NCBI RefSeq assembly: GCF_009938165.1
Contig: NZ_AP019649.1
Location: 248,001 to 312,000, forward strand
DNA from: Vibrio taketomensis
GTDB taxonomy: Bacteria; Pseudomonadota; Gammaproteobacteria; Enterobacterales; Vibrionaceae
Reading direction: 5' to 3'
Length of the DNA: 64,000 nt
The notes below the pieces were generated by a model. That model made no database searches. It was given only the letters and a program-made list of their open reading frames with translations, and was not told the origin of the DNA. Of the stretch, positions 12,409 through 23,956 are shown piece after piece; position 1 is the first letter of the stretch; each line of letters starts with the position of its first letter. The translations under genes and the position numbers were made by a program.

Positions 12409-13107
12409 ATGGGTCAAAAAGTACATCCAAATGGTATTCGTCTTGGCATCGTTAAGCCTTGGAATGCTACATGGTTTGCTAATACCAAAGATTTCGCTGA
12501 CAACCTAGACGGCGACTTCAAGGTACGTCAGTTCCTAACTAAGGAACTAGCAAAAGCGTCACTATCACGCATCGTTATCGAGCGTCCTGCTAAGAGCATC
12601 CGTGTGACTATTCACACTGCTCGTCCAGGCGTAGTAATCGGTAAGAAAGGTGAAGACGTTGAGAAACTACGTGCAGCTGTAGCTAAAATTGCAGGTGTAC
12701 CAGCTCAAATTAACATCGCTGAAGTACGCAAGCCTGAGCTTGATGCACAGCTTGTTGGTGACAGCATCGCGTCTCAGCTAGAGCGTCGTGTTATGTTCCG
12801 TCGTGCTATGAAGCGCGCGGTACAAAACGCTATGCGTCTAGGCGCTAAAGGCATCAAAGTGGAAGTAAGTGGCCGTCTAGGCGGCGCTGAAATCGCACGT
12901 TCTGAGTGGTACCGTGAAGGTCGTGTGCCTCTACACACTCTACGTGCTGACATTGATTACGCAACTTCTTCGGCTCACACTCAATACGGTGTGATCGGCA
13001 TTAAAGTTTGGATCTTCAAAGGTGAGATTCTAGGCGGTATGCCAGCAGCTAACGCTGTAGAGCCTAAGGCTGATAAGCCTAAGAAGCAGCGCAAAGGCCG
13101 TAAGTAA
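12409..13107 (+). CDS. rpsC: 30S ribosomal protein S3
   Basis: 232 residues with a KH domain ([14 protein letters not shown]) and a basic C-terminal tail ([10 protein letters not shown]). Together with S4 and S5 it lines the mRNA entry channel and has helicase activity there. Confidence 0.97.
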   Translation: MGQKVHPNGIRLGIVKPWNATWFANTKDFADNLDGDFKVRQFLTKELAKASLSRIVIERPAKSIRVTIHTARPGVVIGKKGEDVEKLRAAVAKIAGVPAQINIAEVRKPELDAQLVGDSIASQLERRVMFRRAMKRAVQNAMRLGAKGIKVEVSGRLGGAEIARSEWYREGRVPLHTLRADIDYATSSAHTQYGVIGIKVWIFKGEILGGMPAANAVEPKADKPKKQRKGRK

Positions 13108-13118
13108 GGAGTCGACAG

Positions 13119-13529
13119 ATGCTACAACCTAAACGTACTAAGTTCCGTAAGGTTCACACAGGTCGTAACCGTGGTCTAGCTAAAGGTACTGATGTAAGCT
13201 TCGGCGAATTCGGTCTTAAAGCTGTTGGCCGTGGTCGTCTAACTGCTCGTCAAATTGAAGCGGCACGTCGTGCAATGACACGTCACGTTAAGCGTCAAGG
13301 TAAAATCTGGATCCGTGTGTTCCCAGACAAACCAATCACAGAAAAACCACTTGAAGTTCGTCAAGGTAAGGGTAAAGGTAACGTTGAGTACTGGGTAGCC
13401 CAAATCCAACCTGGTAAGGTTATGTACGAAATGGGTGGTGTACCTGAAGAATTGGCGCGTGAAGCGTTCCGCCTAGCGGCACGTAAACTGCCATTCAAGA
13501 CTACATTTGTAATTAAGCAGGTGATGTGA
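13119..13529 (+). CDS. rplP: 50S ribosomal protein L16
   Basis: 136 residues ([19 protein letters not shown]), with [18 protein letters not shown]. Organises the A-site region of 23S rRNA. The stop TGA overlaps the start of rpmC by one base. Confidence 0.97.
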   Translation: MLQPKRTKFRKVHTGRNRGLAKGTDVSFGEFGLKAVGRGRLTARQIEAARRAMTRHVKRQGKIWIRVFPDKPITEKPLEVRQGKGKGNVEYWVAQIQPGKVMYEMGGVPEELAREAFRLAARKLPFKTTFVIKQVM

Positions 13530-13720
13530 TGAAAGCACAAGATCTACGCGAAAAGAGCGTTGAAGAGCTTAACGCTGAGCTATTGAATTTGCTACGTGAA
13601 CAGTTCAACTTGCGCATGCAAGCTGCAACTGGTCAACTACAGCAAACTCATACTCTGAAAGCTGTACGCCGTGATATCGCACGTGTGAAAACTGTTTTGA
13701 CTGAGAAGGCAGGCGCATAA
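13529..13720 (+). CDS. rpmC: 50S ribosomal protein L29
   Basis: 63 residues forming two long helices ([19 protein letters not shown]). A GTG one codon upstream is in frame, but the ATG at 13529 gives the family length. Located at the tunnel exit beside L23. Overlaps rplP and rpsQ by one base each. Confidence 0.96.
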   Translation: MKAQDLREKSVEELNAELLNLLREQFNLRMQAATGQLQQTHTLKAVRRDIARVKTVLTEKAGA

Positions 13721-13974
13721 TGAGCGAAGTAAAACGTACTCAACAAGGCCGTGTTGTTAGCGACAAGATGGACAAGTCTATCGTTGTTGCAATCGAACGT
13801 TTCGTAAAACACCCAATTTACGGTAAGTTCGTTAAACGCACGACTAAAGTACACGCACATGACGAGAACAACGAGTGTGGCCTAGGCGACACAGTTGAAA
13901 TCGCTGAGTGTCGTCCACTGTCTAAGACTAAGTCTTGGACTTTGGTAAAAGTTCTAGAAAAAGCTAAAGGTTAA
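13720..13974 (+). CDS. rpsQ: 30S ribosomal protein S17
   Basis: 84 residues, OB-fold primary 16S-binding protein ([33 protein letters not shown]). Last gene of the S10 transcription unit here; a strong terminator lies immediately downstream. Confidence 0.97.
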   Translation: MSEVKRTQQGRVVSDKMDKSIVVAIERFVKHPIYGKFVKRTTKVHAHDENNECGLGDTVEIAECRPLSKTKSWTLVKVLEKAKG

Positions 13975-13997
13975 TTTTTAGCCAATTCGAAGAAACA

Positions 13998-14036
13998 AAA
14001 CGGCCCCAAAAAATTTTTTGGGGCCGTTTATTTTTT
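13998..14036 (+). terminator. Strong terminator between the S10 and spc operons
   Basis: A perfect 16-bp inverted repeat, AAACGGCCCCAAAAAA with its complement, running into T6. It separates rpsQ from rplN. Confidence 0.9.
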
Positions 14037-14059
14037 GACTACCCAATCACAAAAAAGGG

Positions 14060-14068
14060 TGGTACAAT
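14060..14068 (+). promoter_or_regulatory. Extended -10 promoter of the spc operon
   Basis: TGGTACAAT (TGn plus TACAAT at 14063-14068), about 70 nt before rplN and 25 nt after the terminator. No convincing -35 is visible. The arrangement implies separate transcription of spc. Confidence 0.5.
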
Positions 14069-14139
14069 TCGCGTCCCTTTTAAAGAGGCAGCCCGACCCG
14101 TGATGGGTCTAGTTATTAATATTTAGCGGAGCACTAACA

Positions 14140-14511
14140 ATGATCCAAATGCAAAGTACACTTGACGCAGCTGATAACTCAGGCGCGCGCAAGGTAATGT
14201 GTATTAAGGTCCTGGGTGGCTCACACCGCCGTTATGCAAATATCGGTGACGTCATCAAAGTTACTGTGAAGGAAGCAATTCCTCGCGGTAAAGTTAAAAA
14301 AGGTGATGTTCTGAAGGCGGTAGTTGTGCGCACCCGTAAAGGCGTTCGTCGCCCTGACGGTTCTGTCATTCGCTTCGACCGTAATGCTTGCGTATTGTTG
14401 AACGACAACACTGAGCAACCAATCGGTACACGTATCTTTGGCCCTGTGACACGTGAGCTTCGTGGCGATAAGTTCATGAAGATCGTTTCACTGGCTCCAG
14501 AAGTTCTGTAA
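14140..14511 (+). CDS. rplN: 50S ribosomal protein L14
   Basis: 123 residues, one of the most conserved ribosomal proteins ([27 protein letters not shown] at the start). It binds helix 95 and contributes to bridges B5 and B8 with 16S rRNA. First gene of the spc operon. Confidence 0.96.
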   Translation: MIQMQSTLDAADNSGARKVMCIKVLGGSHRRYANIGDVIKVTVKEAIPRGKVKKGDVLKAVVVRTRKGVRRPDGSVIRFDRNACVLLNDNTEQPIGTRIFGPVTRELRGDKFMKIVSLAPEVL

Positions 14512-14524
14512 GGAGCGCTAAGAG

Positions 14525-14842
14525 ATGGCAGCTAAAATCCGTCGTAACGACGAAGTAATCGTTCTTGCTGGTAAAGACCAAGGCAAGAAAGGTAAAGTAA
14601 CTAAGGTTCTGGCAACTGGTAAAGTTATCGTAGAAGGTATCAATCTAGTTAAGAAACACCAAAAACCTGTTCCTGCACTAGGTATCCAAGGCGGTATCGT
14701 AGAGCAAGAAGCAGCTATTGATGTATCTAACGTTGCAATCTTCAACGCAGCTACTGGTAAAGCAGACCGTATCGGTTTCCGCATCGAAGACGGTAAGAAA
14801 GTTCGTTTCTTCAAGTCTAACGGCGAAACTGTTTCTAACTAA
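14525..14842 (+). CDS. rplX: 50S ribosomal protein L24
   Basis: 105 residues with an N-terminal KOW motif ([20 protein letters not shown]). Assembly-initiator protein that binds the 5' end of 23S rRNA near the tunnel exit. Confidence 0.97.
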   Translation: MAAKIRRNDEVIVLAGKDQGKKGKVTKVLATGKVIVEGINLVKKHQKPVPALGIQGGIVEQEAAIDVSNVAIFNAATGKADRIGFRIEDGKKVRFFKSNGETVSN

Positions 14843-14866
14843 TAGAAAGTAATTTGGAGTTCTACT

Positions 14867-15406
14867 ATGGCGAAACTGCATGATTACTACAAGTCGTCTG
14901 TAGTTGCTGAACTGACCAAAGAGTTCAGCTACTCAAGCGTCATGCAAGTCCCTAGAATCGAAAAGATCACCCTAAACATGGGTGTAGGTGAAGCAATCAA
15001 CGATAAGAAACTGCTAGAAAACGCAGCTGCTGATATGGCAACGATCTCTGGTCAAAAGCCACTTATCACTAAAGCTCGTAAATCTGTTGCAGGTTTCAAA
15101 ATCCGTGAAGGCTACCCTATCGGTTGTAAAGTAACCTTGCGTGGCGAACGTATGTGGGATTTTCTTGAGCGTCTAATTTCGATCGCTCTTCCACGTGTAC
15201 GTGACTTCCGTGGTGTTAGCGCTAAGTCTTTTGACGGACGCGGTAACTACAGCATGGGCGTTCGCGAGCAAATCATCTTCCCGGAAATCGACTTTGATAA
15301 AGTTGATCGAGTGCGCGGTCTTGATATCACTATCACGACGTCTGCTGGCACTGATGAGGAAGGCCGTGCTCTGCTGGCTGCCTTTAACTTCCCATTCCGT
15401 AAGTAA
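14867..15406 (+). CDS. rplE: 50S ribosomal protein L5
   Basis: 179 residues ([35 protein letters not shown]). Central protuberance protein that binds 5S rRNA and contacts P-site tRNA and S13. Confidence 0.97.
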   Translation: MAKLHDYYKSSVVAELTKEFSYSSVMQVPRIEKITLNMGVGEAINDKKLLENAAADMATISGQKPLITKARKSVAGFKIREGYPIGCKVTLRGERMWDFLERLISIALPRVRDFRGVSAKSFDGRGNYSMGVREQIIFPEIDFDKVDRVRGLDITITTSAGTDEEGRALLAAFNFPFRK

Positions 15407-15423
15407 GGTGAAGGGTTACTGTT

Positions 15424-15729
15424 ATGGCTAAAAATTCGATGAAAGCACGTGAAGCAAAACGTGCGAAGCTAGTAGCTAAGTTCGCTGAAAAGCGTGCTGC
15501 GCTTAAAGCTATCATTAGCGATGTAAACGCATCTGAAGAAGATCGTTGGAACGCAGTTCTTAAACTGCAAGCTCTTCCACGTGATTCAAGTGCATGTCGT
15601 CAGCGCAACCGTTGCAACCAAACTGGTCGCCCACACGGTTTCCTACGTAAGTTCGGTCTAAGCCGTATTAAAGTTCGCGAAGCTTGCATGAAAGGCGAGA
15701 TTCCTGGACTTCGTAAGGCTAGCTGGTAA
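15424..15729 (+). CDS. rpsN: 30S ribosomal protein S14
   Basis: 101 residues, the long zinc-independent form. It lacks the CxxC pair found in short S14 proteins; the Cys residues present ([18 protein letters not shown]) do not form a zinc knuckle. Small-subunit head protein. Confidence 0.96.
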   Translation: MAKNSMKAREAKRAKLVAKFAEKRAALKAIISDVNASEEDRWNAVLKLQALPRDSSACRQRNRCNQTGRPHGFLRKFGLSRIKVREACMKGEIPGLRKASW

Positions 15730-15758
15730 TTGCCACTTAATCATTTGGAGTAAATCAT

Positions 15759-16151
15759 ATGAGCATGCAAGATCCGATTTCGGATATGCTGACCCGCGTT
15801 CGTAACGGTCAGGCAGCAAACAAAGTTGCTGTTAAAATGCCTTCTTCAAAGCTTAAAGTTGCAATCGCTGCACTACTTAAAGCTGAAGGTTACATCGTTG
15901 ACTTCGCTGTTGAAGGCGGAGCAAAACCTGAGCTAGAAGTTACTCTTAAGTACTTCCAAGCTAAACCAGTAATCGAGCAACTAAAGCGTGTTTCTCGTCC
16001 AGGTCTACGTGTTTACAAGAAGAAAGATCAACTTCCTTCTGTAATGGGTGGCCTAGGTGTTGCTATCGTTTCTACTTCCAAGGGTCTAATGTCAGACCGC
16101 GCTGCTCGTAAAGCAGGTCTTGGTGGTGAAATCATCTGTTACGTTGCGTAA
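15759..16151 (+). CDS. rpsH: 30S ribosomal protein S8
   Basis: 130 residues ([38 protein letters not shown]). Primary 16S central-domain binder, and the translational repressor of the spc operon in E. coli. Confidence 0.97.
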   Translation: MSMQDPISDMLTRVRNGQAANKVAVKMPSSKLKVAIAALLKAEGYIVDFAVEGGAKPELEVTLKYFQAKPVIEQLKRVSRPGLRVYKKKDQLPSVMGGLGVAIVSTSKGLMSDRAARKAGLGGEIICYVA

Positions 16152-16161
16152 GGAGTAGACT

Positions 16162-16695
16162 ATGTCTCGTGTTGCTAAAGCACCTGTCGCTATTCCAGCT
16201 GGCGTAGAGGTGAAACTAAACGGCCAAGAGATCACTATCAAAGGCGCTAAGGGCGAGCTATCTCGCGTACTTAACGACGCAGTAGTGATCGCTCAGGAAG
16301 AAAACAACCTTACTTTCGGTCCTAAAGAAGGTGTTGTAAACGCATGGGCACAAGCAGGTACTGCTCGTGCACTAGTTAACAACATGGTTATCGGTGTGAC
16401 TGAAGGCTTTACGAAGAAGCTAACTCTTAAAGGTGTTGGTTACCGTGCTGCTATTAAAGGCAACGCTGTAGGTCTAACACTAGGCTTCTCTCACCCAGTT
16501 GAGCACGAGTTGCCAGCGGGTGTAACAGCTGAGTGTCCAAGCCAAACTGAAATCGTACTAACTGGTTGCGACAAGCAAGTAGTTGGTCAAGTTGCGGCTG
16601 ACATTCGTTCTTACCGTCAACCTGAGCCTTACAAAGGTAAAGGTGTTCGTTACGCAGATGAAAATGTGCGTACTAAAGAAGCTAAGAAGAAGTAA
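16162..16695 (+). CDS. rplF: 50S ribosomal protein L6
   Basis: 177 residues, two duplicated alpha/beta domains, C-terminal [14 protein letters not shown]. Located near the factor-binding site beside the sarcin-ricin loop. Confidence 0.97.
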   Translation: MSRVAKAPVAIPAGVEVKLNGQEITIKGAKGELSRVLNDAVVIAQEENNLTFGPKEGVVNAWAQAGTARALVNNMVIGVTEGFTKKLTLKGVGYRAAIKGNAVGLTLGFSHPVEHELPAGVTAECPSQTEIVLTGCDKQVVGQVAADIRSYRQPEPYKGKGVRYADENVRTKEAKKK

Positions 16696-16704
16696 GGTAA
16701 CACT

Positions 16705-17058
16705 ATGGATAAGAAAGCATCTCGCATCCGTCGTGCTACACGTGCACGTCGTAAGATTGCAGAACTGGGTGCAACTCGCCTAGTAGTACACCGTACTCCT
16801 CGTCACGTGTACGCACAGGTGATTGCGGCTAACGGCTCTGAAGTTATCGCTGCAGCATCTACTGTAGAAAAAGCGATCCGTGAGCAAGTGAAATACACTG
16901 GTAACATCGAAGCAGCTCAAGCAGTAGGTAAAGCTGTTGCTGAACGCGCTCTTGAAAAAGGCGTAACAGCTGTTGCATTCGATCGTTCTGGTTTCCAATA
17001 CCACGGTCGAGTAGCGGCGCTAGCAGAATCTGCTCGCGAAGCTGGTCTGAAATTCTAA
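16705..17058 (+). CDS. rplR: 50S ribosomal protein L18
   Basis: 117 residues with basic N-terminus ([17 protein letters not shown]) and [20 protein letters not shown]. Mediates 5S rRNA attachment to the large subunit. Confidence 0.97.
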   Translation: MDKKASRIRRATRARRKIAELGATRLVVHRTPRHVYAQVIAANGSEVIAAASTVEKAIREQVKYTGNIEAAQAVGKAVAERALEKGVTAVAFDRSGFQYHGRVAALAESAREAGLKF

Positions 17059-17072
17059 GGTAGGGTTGGAAG

Positions 17073-17576
17073 ATGGCTAAAGAACAACAAGTTCAAGCGA
17101 ATGATTTGCAAGAAAAGCTAATCGCAGTTAACCGCGTTTCTAAAACGGTTAAAGGTGGTCGAATCATGAGCTTTACTGCACTAACTGTAGTTGGTGACGG
17201 TAACGGTCGTGTAGGTTTCGGTTACGGCAAAGCTCGTGAAGTACCTGCAGCGATCCAAAAAGCAATGGAAAAAGCGCGTCGTAACATGATTACTGTTGCG
17301 CTAAACGAAGGCACTCTTCACCACCCAGTGAAAGGTCGCCACTCGGGCTCTAAAGTTTACATGCAGCCTGCTGCAGAAGGTACTGGTGTTATCGCAGGTG
17401 GTGCGATGCGTGCAGTACTAGAAGTTGCTGGCGTACATAACGTACTATCTAAAGCATACGGTTCAACGAACCCTATCAACATCGTTCGTGCAACGATCGA
17501 TGCACTAGGTAGCGTTAAGTCACCAGAAATGGTTGCTGCTAAACGTGGTCTAACTGTTGAATCTATTTCGGAGTAA
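17073..17576 (+). CDS. rpsE: 30S ribosomal protein S5
   Basis: 167 residues, with the double-stranded-RNA-binding-like domain and loop ([16 protein letters not shown]) whose changes confer spectinomycin resistance. Part of the mRNA entry tunnel and of decoding fidelity. Confidence 0.97.
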   Translation: MAKEQQVQANDLQEKLIAVNRVSKTVKGGRIMSFTALTVVGDGNGRVGFGYGKAREVPAAIQKAMEKARRNMITVALNEGTLHHPVKGRHSGSKVYMQPAAEGTGVIAGGAMRAVLEVAGVHNVLSKAYGSTNPINIVRATIDALGSVKSPEMVAAKRGLTVESISE

Positions 17577-17583
17577 GAACACC

Positions 17584-17760
17584 ATGGCAACTATTAAAGT
17601 AACTCAAACTAAAAGCTCAATTGGCCGCCTACCAAAGCACAAAGCTACTTTGCGTGGTCTAGGTCTTCGTAAAATCAACCACACAGTAGAACTTGAAGAT
17701 ACTCCGTGCGTTCGCGGTATGATCAACAAGGTTTACTACATGGTTAAAGTTGAGGAGTAA
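17584..17760 (+). CDS. rpmD: 50S ribosomal protein L30
   Basis: 58 residues ([20 protein letters not shown]). I chose the ATG at 17584; a longer frame overlapping rpsE is out of register with the family. It starts 7 nt after rpsE. Confidence 0.96.
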
Positions 17761-17765
17761 TCAGA

Positions 17766-18200
17766 ATGCGTTTGAATACTCTTGCACCAGCTGCTGGTTC
17801 TAAACACGCTCCTAAGCGTGTAGGCCGTGGTATTGGTTCTGGCCTAGGTAAAACTGGTGGCCGTGGCCATAAAGGTCAAAAGTCACGCTCTGGCGGTAAA
17901 GTACGTCCAGGTTTTGAAGGCGGTCAAATGCCTCTAAAACAACGTCTACCTAAATTCGGCTTCACTTCTCGTAAGAGCCTAGTGTCTGCTGAAGTTCGTC
18001 TAGCTGAGCTAGCGAAAGTTGAAGGTGACGTAGTTGATCTAAACAGCCTGAAAGCTGCTAACATCATCACTAAGAACATCGAATTCGTTAAAGTTGTTCT
18101 TTCTGGTGAAATCAGCAAGTCAGTGACTGTTAAAGGTCTACGTGTGACTAAAGGCGCTAAAGCTGCTATCGAAGCTGCAGGCGGTAAAGTAGAAGAATAA
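17766..18200 (+). CDS. rplO: 50S ribosomal protein L15
   Basis: 144 residues with the glycine/arginine-rich N-terminal extension ([20 protein letters not shown]) that penetrates 23S rRNA. Late assembly protein. Confidence 0.97.
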   Translation: MRLNTLAPAAGSKHAPKRVGRGIGSGLGKTGGRGHKGQKSRSGGKVRPGFEGGQMPLKQRLPKFGFTSRKSLVSAEVRLAELAKVEGDVVDLNSLKAANIITKNIEFVKVVLSGEISKSVTVKGLRVTKGAKAAIEAAGGKVEE

Positions 18201-18220
18201 TCTTCGAAGGAAAGGTACAG

Positions 18221-19555
18221 ATGGCTAAAAAACCAGGACAAGATTTTAGTAGTGCGAAGAATGGATTGGCGGAGTTAAAATCGCGCCTATTATTTGTATT
18301 AGGTGCACTTTTGGTATTCCGTGCAGGTTCTTTCGTGCCAATCCCTGGTATTGACGCAGCTGTACTTGCCGATTTGTTCGAACAGCAAAAAGGTACCATC
18401 GTTGAAATGTTTAACATGTTCTCCGGTGGTGCTCTTGAGCGTGCATCTATTTTAGCATTGGGCATCATGCCGTATATTTCGGCGTCAATTGTTGTCCAAC
18501 TGCTAACCGTAGTTCATCCAGCGTTAGCTGAACTCAAGAAAGAGGGTGAAGCAGGCCGTCGTAAGATCAGCCAATATACGCGCTACGGCACGCTTGTACT
18601 TGCAACATTCCAAGCTATTGGTATTGCAACTGGCCTACCAAACATGGTCGATAATCTGGTTGTTATCAACCAAACCATGTTTACGCTAATTGCTACCGTA
18701 AGTTTAGTAACCGGCACCATGTTCCTAATGTGGTTAGGTGAACAAATTACAGAGCGAGGAATCGGTAATGGTATCTCATTGCTGATTTTTGCAGGTATTG
18801 TTGCTGGATTGCCTTCGGCAATCGGTCAAACAATCGAGCAAGCGCGTCAAGGTGAACTGCATGTACTTCTTCTGCTGTTGATTGGTGTACTAGCTTTTGC
18901 GGTAATTTACTTTGTTGTTTTCATGGAGCGTGGTCAACGTCGTATCGTTGTAAACTACGCGAAGCGTCAACAAGGTCGTAAAGTATTTGCTGCGCAAAGC
19001 ACTCACTTGCCACTTAAAATTAATATGGCAGGTGTTATTCCAGCAATCTTCGCATCAAGCATTATCCTGTTCCCAGGAACACTGGCTCAGTGGTTTGGTC
19101 AGAACGGTGAGAGCAGCGCGTTCGGTTGGTTAACTGACGTGTCTTTGGCTCTTAGCCCAGGTCAACCTCTGTATGTAATGCTTTATGCAGCAGCGATTAT
19201 CTTCTTCTGTTTCTTCTACACGGCGTTGGTATTCAACCCGCGTGAAACAGCAGATAACTTGAAGAAGTCTGGTGCATTCGTACCCGGCATCCGCCCAGGC
19301 GAGCAGACAGCCAAATACATTGATAAAGTAATGACCCGTTTAACCCTTGCTGGTGCGATGTACATTACCTTTATCTGTCTGATCCCAGAGTTCATGATGG
19401 TCGCGTGGAACGTACGTTTCTACTTCGGCGGTACATCACTACTAATCGTAGTTGTTGTTATCATGGATTTTATGGCACAGGTACAGACTCATCTGATGTC
19501 TCAACAGTATGATTCTGTGTTGAAGAAAGCAAATCTGAAAGGCTATGGCCGTTAA
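18221..19555 (+). CDS. secY: Protein translocase subunit SecY
   Basis: 444 residues with ten hydrophobic segments forming the channel of the SecYEG translocon. Visible landmarks: a charged cytoplasmic N-terminus, the plug region after TM1 ([12 protein letters not shown]), QYTRYGT in the second cytoplasmic loop, and [11 protein letters not shown] between TM6 and TM7 that contacts the ribosome or SecA. Located after rplO as in other proteobacteria. Confidence 0.97.
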   Translation: MAKKPGQDFSSAKNGLAELKSRLLFVLGALLVFRAGSFVPIPGIDAAVLADLFEQQKGTIVEMFNMFSGGALERASILALGIMPYISASIVVQLLTVVHPALAELKKEGEAGRRKISQYTRYGTLVLATFQAIGIATGLPNMVDNLVVINQTMFTLIATVSLVTGTMFLMWLGEQITERGIGNGISLLIFAGIVAGLPSAIGQTIEQARQGELHVLLLLLIGVLAFAVIYFVVFMERGQRRIVVNYAKRQQGRKVFAAQSTHLPLKINMAGVIPAIFASSIILFPGTLAQWFGQNGESSAFGWLTDVSLALSPGQPLYVMLYAAAIIFFCFFYTALVFNPRETADNLKKSGAFVPGIRPGEQTAKYIDKVMTRLTLAGAMYITFICLIPEFMMVAWNVRFYFGGTSLLIVVVVIMDFMAQVQTHLMSQQYDSVLKKANLKGYGR

Positions 19556-19594
19556 TTCGGCGGTAGACTCAGATTTCATTTACGGAGTTTAGCA

Positions 19595-19708
19595 ATGAAA
19601 GTTCGTGCTTCCGTTAAAAAAATCTGCCGTAACTGTAAAGTAATCAAGCGTAACGGTGTTGTTCGCGTGATTTGCAGTGAGCCAAAGCACAAGCAGCGCC
19701 AAGGCTAA
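19595..19708 (+). CDS. rpmJ: 50S ribosomal protein L36
   Basis: 37 codons reading [20 protein letters not shown] through [10 protein letters not shown], with a CxxC..C..H zinc ribbon, so this is the zinc-binding form. Preceded by ACGGAG. It sits between secY and the alpha operon promoter, as in E. coli. Confidence 0.96.
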
Positions 19709-19725
19709 TCAGCAGAAATTTTTAC

Positions 19726-19754
19726 TTGAAATGTAAGGTAGTGTCGAGTATATT
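19726..19754 (+). promoter_or_regulatory. Promoter of the alpha operon
   Basis: TTGAAA (19726-19731), 17 nt, TATATT (19749-19754), between rpmJ and rpsM. Confidence 0.7.
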
Positions 19755-19761
19755 CCTCGGC

Positions 19762-19880
19762 CTACCTTTTGCGTGCAAAAGAAGTAGTACTCCGCAGCGT
19801 ATCCGAAACGGGCTTTGCTGCGGCTAATTCTTTTAAGAAACACTATGGAGTGAATAATGGCCCGTATAGCAGGCATTAAC
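19762..19880 (+). promoter_or_regulatory. Alpha operon translational operator (S4-binding pseudoknot)
   Basis: Stem CCGCAGC (19792-19798) with GCTGCGG (19817-19823) encloses CGGGC (19809-19813), which is complementary to GCCCG (19860-19864) just inside rpsM. This is the pseudoknot of the E. coli alpha operon ribosome-binding site, where S4 binding traps the initiation complex. The core GTATCCGAAACGGGCTTT is close to the E. coli version. Confidence 0.85.
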
Positions 19881-20213
19881 ATTCCTGATCAAAAACACGC
19901 TGTGATTGCACTAACGTCAATCTACGGCATCGGTAAGACTCGCTCAAAAGCTATCCTAGCTGAAGTGGGTATTGCTGAAGATGTTAAGATCAGTGAACTA
20001 TCTGATGAACAGATCGATCAACTGCGTGATGGTGTAGCTAAGTACACTGTAGAAGGTGATCTACGTCGTGAAGTATCTATGAACATCAAGCGTCTTATGG
20101 ACCTTGGCTGTTACCGTGGTCTTCGTCATCGTCGCAGTCTACCACTACGTGGACAGCGTACTAAAACCAACGCTCGCACCCGTAAGGGTCCGCGTAAGCC
20201 GATCAAGAAATAA
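19857..20213 (+). CDS. rpsM: 30S ribosomal protein S13
   Basis: 118 residues ([40 protein letters not shown]). Head protein contacting P-site tRNA and L5 in bridge B1b. Its start codon is inside the S4 pseudoknot. Confidence 0.97.
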   Translation: MARIAGINIPDQKHAVIALTSIYGIGKTRSKAILAEVGIAEDVKISELSDEQIDQLRDGVAKYTVEGDLRREVSMNIKRLMDLGCYRGLRHRRSLPLRGQRTKTNARTRKGPRKPIKK

Positions 20214-20225
20214 TCGGGAAGGTAG

Positions 20226-20621
<396 letters not shown>

Positions 20622-20648
20622 CGTTTTTTAGATTATTGGAGAAAGATC

Positions 20649-21269
20649 ATGGCAAGATATTTGGGTCCTAAGCTGAAGCTTAGCCGTCGTGAAGGCACTG
20701 ACTTATTCCTTAAGTCTGGTGTTCGCGCGATCGATACCAAGTGTAAAATTGATAACGCACCAGGTGTACACGGCGCTCGTCGCGGTCGTCTATCTGAGTA
20801 TGGCGTTCAGCTTCGTGAGAAGCAAAAAGTTCGTCGTATGTACGGCGTTCTAGAAAAACAATTCCGTAACTACTACAAAGAAGCTGCTCGCCTAAAAGGC
20901 AACACTGGTGAAAACCTACTGCAACTTCTTGAAGGTCGTCTTGATAACGTAGTTTACCGTATGGGCTTTGGTGCAACTCGCGCTGAATCTCGTCAGCTAG
21001 TTAGCCACAAAGCTATCCTAGTAAACGGTAAAGTTGTAAACGTTCCTTCTTTCAAAGTAGCGGCTAACGACGTTGTATCTATTCGTGAGAAAGCTAAACA
21101 GCAGTCTCGCATTAAAGCGGCTCTAGAAGTTGCTGAACAACGCGAAAAACCAACTTGGATTGAAGTAGATGGCGGTAAGATGGAAGGTACATTCAAGCGT
21201 ATGCCTGAACGTTCTGATCTATCAGCTGACATCAACGAACAATTGATCGTCGAGCTTTACTCTAAGTAA
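20649..21269 (+). CDS. rpsD: 30S ribosomal protein S4
   Basis: 206 residues with the S4 RNA-binding domain ([23 protein letters not shown]). Nucleates 16S 5'-domain assembly and represses this operon through the leader pseudoknot. N-terminal Cys count is low, so this is the zinc-free form. Confidence 0.97.
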   Translation: MARYLGPKLKLSRREGTDLFLKSGVRAIDTKCKIDNAPGVHGARRGRLSEYGVQLREKQKVRRMYGVLEKQFRNYYKEAARLKGNTGENLLQLLEGRLDNVVYRMGFGATRAESRQLVSHKAILVNGKVVNVPSFKVAANDVVSIREKAKQQSRIKAALEVAEQREKPTWIEVDGGKMEGTFKRMPERSDLSADINEQLIVELYSK

Positions 21270-21293
21270 GGTTTAAACTAAAGAGAGGACACA

Positions 21294-22286
21294 ATGCAGG
21301 GTTCTGTAACAGAATTTCTTAAGCCACGTCTTGTTGACATCGAACAAATCAGCACGACTCACGCAAAAGTAACTCTTGAGCCGTTAGAGCGTGGTTTCGG
21401 CCATACTCTTGGTAATGCACTTCGCCGTATTCTTCTATCTTCTATGCCAGGTTGTGCTGTAACAGAAGTTGAGATTGAAGGCGTTCTACACGAATACAGC
21501 ACGAAAGAAGGCGTTCAAGAAGATATTCTTGAAATCCTACTTAACCTTAAAGGTCTTGCTGTACGCGTTGCCGAAGGCAAAGATGAAGTGTTTATTACGC
21601 TGAACAAATCAGGCTCGGGCCCTGTGGTTGCAGGTGACATCACCCATGATGGTGATGTAGAGATCGTTAACCCAGAACACGTTATTTGTCACCTAACAGA
21701 TGACAATGCTGAAATCGCTATGCGTATTAAAGTAGAACGTGGTCGCGGTTATGTTCCTGCTTCTGCTCGTATCCATACTGAAGAAGATGAGCGCCCTATT
21801 GGTCGCCTACTGGTTGATGCTACATACAGCCCAGTAGACAAGATTGCTTACTCTGTTGACGCGGCTCGTGTAGAGCAACGTACTGACCTAGACAAGCTTG
21901 TAATCGACATGGAAACGAACGGTACTCTTGATCCTGAGGAAGCAATCCGTCGCGCAGCTACTATCCTAGCTGAGCAACTAGATGCGTTCGTAGATCTACG
22001 TGATGTACGTGTACCTGAGGAGAAGGAAGAGAAGCCAGAATTCGATCCGATCCTACTGCGTCCTGTAGACGATCTTGAACTAACAGTTCGCTCTGCTAAC
22101 TGTCTGAAAGCAGAAGCGATTCACTACATCGGTGATCTTGTACAGCGTACTGAGGTTGAGCTACTTAAAACGCCTAACCTTGGTAAAAAATCTCTTACTG
22201 AGATTAAAGACGTACTTGCATCACGTGGTCTATCTCTGGGCATGCGTCTAGAAAACTGGCCACCAGCGTCTATCGCTGAAGATTAA
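21294..22286 (+). CDS. rpoA: RNA polymerase alpha subunit
   Basis: 330 residues. The N-terminal dimerisation and assembly domain ([17 protein letters not shown]) is followed by the alpha-CTD ([35 protein letters not shown]) that binds UP elements and activators such as CRP. Lies between rpsD and rplQ in the alpha operon. Confidence 0.98.
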   Translation: MQGSVTEFLKPRLVDIEQISTTHAKVTLEPLERGFGHTLGNALRRILLSSMPGCAVTEVEIEGVLHEYSTKEGVQEDILEILLNLKGLAVRVAEGKDEVFITLNKSGSGPVVAGDITHDGDVEIVNPEHVICHLTDDNAEIAMRIKVERGRGYVPASARIHTEEDERPIGRLLVDATYSPVDKIAYSVDAARVEQRTDLDKLVIDMETNGTLDPEEAIRRAATILAEQLDAFVDLRDVRVPEEKEEKPEFDPILLRPVDDLELTVRSANCLKAEAIHYIGDLVQRTEVELLKTPNLGKKSLTEIKDVLASRGLSLGMRLENWPPASIAED

Positions 22287-22312
22287 TCGATACTAGTTAG
22301 AAGGATTAGGTC

Positions 22313-22693
22313 ATGCGCCATCGTAAGAGTGGTCGTCAACTCAACCGCAACAGCTCACATCGTAAAGCGATGTTCAGCAATATGGCTAGCTCTTTAGTAC
22401 GTCATGAAGTTATCAAGACTACATTGCCTAAAGCAAAAGAGCTACGTCGCGTAGTTGAGCCTTTGATTACACTAGCTAAGACTGACAGTGTTGCTAACCG
22501 TCGTCTTGCATTTGCACGCACTCGTGATAACGAAGTAGTTGCAAAACTGTTTAACGAACTAGGTCCACGTTTTGCTGCTCGTCAGGGCGGTTACACTCGT
22601 ATCCTAAAAGCTGGCTTCCGTGCTGGTGACAAAGCTCCAATGGCTTACATTGAGCTTGTAGATCGCCCAGCTGCTGAAACTGCTGCTGAGTAA
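22313..22693 (+). CDS. rplQ: 50S ribosomal protein L17
   Basis: 126 residues ([20 protein letters not shown]). Located near the tunnel exit. Last gene of the alpha operon. Confidence 0.97.
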   Translation: MRHRKSGRQLNRNSSHRKAMFSNMASSLVRHEVIKTTLPKAKELRRVVEPLITLAKTDSVANRRLAFARTRDNEVVAKLFNELGPRFAARQGGYTRILKAGFRAGDKAPMAYIELVDRPAAETAAE

Positions 22694-22710
22694 TCAGGTT
22701 CGAAAGAACG

Positions 22711-22738
22711 AAAAAGCCGAGCATTAGCTCGGCTTTTT
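22711..22738 (+). terminator. Terminator of the alpha operon
   Basis: Twelve-bp perfect stem AAAAAGCCGAGC (22711-22722) with complement at 22727-22738, 4-nt loop, T6. Confidence 0.9.
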
Positions 22739-22763
22739 TGTATCTATTAAAGCTTGCGAATCA

Positions 22764-23247
22764 CTAGCTTTTCCAAATCTCACCTAGCGTGCCTAGTAGG
22801 CCTTCACTCGCTCCGCTTTGTTTTAAGTAATCTAGGATTACAGGAACAAATTTGTTCACCATTTGCGGATCAAGTCCCATGCTTTCAAATGCGGTTTTTA
22901 CTGTTTGCATGTTCTCTATGTTGCCAAGCACGCCTTGAACATTAGGCAAGTTTGATGACCAAGGGATCAAAGACTCAAGCTCGGATAAGTCGGCCGATGA
23001 AAGTTGTTGTTGTGCTAGTCCAAACAGAGCGCCAGTGCCACTAACCGCTTGTTCAGTTGATACTCCAAGTTGATTGGTCAGCAAGTCAGTGACTGGCAGA
23101 CTATGGTTAGCGATGAGCCCAGTGTCAGTGGCTACGTTGCTAATCGCACTCTGGTCATCTTTACTCATAACCGAATCAAGCCAAGATCCTGCATAACAGT
23201 TTGAAGTAAGCGCTAAAAGCATCAGAGTAGCAATTGTAGTTTTTCAT
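22764..23247 (-). CDS. DUF2780-type secreted protein (start region frameshifted)
   Basis: About 160 residues of unknown function, resembling the DUF2780 family of small exported proteins in vibrios. It has a signal peptide ending near SNCYAGSWLD and then helical, Gly/Ser-rich sequence without catalytic motifs. As given, the first ATG (23247, behind AAAGGAAA) is out of frame with the body. Adding one A to the A-run at 23240-23244 gives MKKTTIATLMLLALTSNCYA, a perfect signal peptide, so I take the true start as 23247 and the indel as an error. Confidence 0.65.
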
Positions 23248-23285
23248 TGTAATTTCCTTTGAGAACGCTGATGCTTAATTTTAGT

Positions 23286-23313
23286 AAAAAGCGACGCTGG
23301 TGCGTCGCTTTTT
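23286..23313 (-). terminator. Terminator after fklB
   Basis: Perfect inverted repeat AAAAAGCGACGC / GCGTCGCTTTTT with a 4-nt loop, just downstream of fklB on the minus strand. Confidence 0.8.
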
Positions 23314-23335
23314 CGATAACTAAGTTTTAACTCGA

Positions 23336-23956
23336 TTATAGGATGTCTAGCAGTTCTACTTCGAACACTAGTGCTGCGAATGGAGGAATCGCTGCACCTG
23401 CACCGCGCTCACCGTATGCTAGGTCCTGAGGGATATATAGTTTCCACTTCGAGCCAACAGGCATTAGTTGTAGTGCTTCAACCCAACCTTTGATTACACC
23501 AGTTACAGGGAATTCAGCTGGTTGACCGCGAGACACTGAGCTGTCAAATACTGTGCCGTCAGTTAGTTCACCGTGGTAGTGTACACGTACTGATTTGTCA
23601 GAAGTTGGGATTTCACCGGTACCTTCAGTAATGATTTCGTACTGTAGGCCAGATTCAAGAACGTTTACTTCTGGGCGTAGTGCGTTGTCTTTTAGAAACG
23701 CTTCGCCGTCAGCAGCAGCAGCTTTTGCTGCTTCTTGACGTGCGTTTTCTGCGCGCATGTGTAGCTCTTGTAGAGCTTCGTTGATCTCGTTGATTTCGAT
23801 TGCTGGCATATCACCAGTTAGCGCAGTTGCGATACCGGCAGCGATAGCGTCAACGTTTAGACCTTCAATACCAGAACCAGCTAGTTGCTGACCCATTTGT
23901 AGACCAATACCGTAGCTTGCTTTTTGCTCTACAGTTTCAAATTTTACTTCAGACAT
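23336..23956 (-). CDS. fklB: FKBP-type peptidyl-prolyl isomerase FklB (FKBP22)
   Basis: 206 residues. The N-terminal helical dimerisation domain ([15 protein letters not shown]) is followed by a C-terminal FKBP domain ([49 protein letters not shown]). There is no signal peptide, which separates it from periplasmic FkpA. The divergent ytfB neighbour matches the E. coli fklB-ytfB pair. Confidence 0.93.
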   Translation of the reverse strand: MSEVKFETVEQKASYGIGLQMGQQLAGSGIEGLNVDAIAAGIATALTGDMPAIEINEINEALQELHMRAENARQEAAKAAAADGEAFLKDNALRPEVNVLESGLQYEIITEGTGEIPTSDKSVRVHYHGELTDGTVFDSSVSRGQPAEFPVTGVIKGWVEALQLMPVGSKWKLYIPQDLAYGERGAGAAIPPFAALVFEVELLDIL

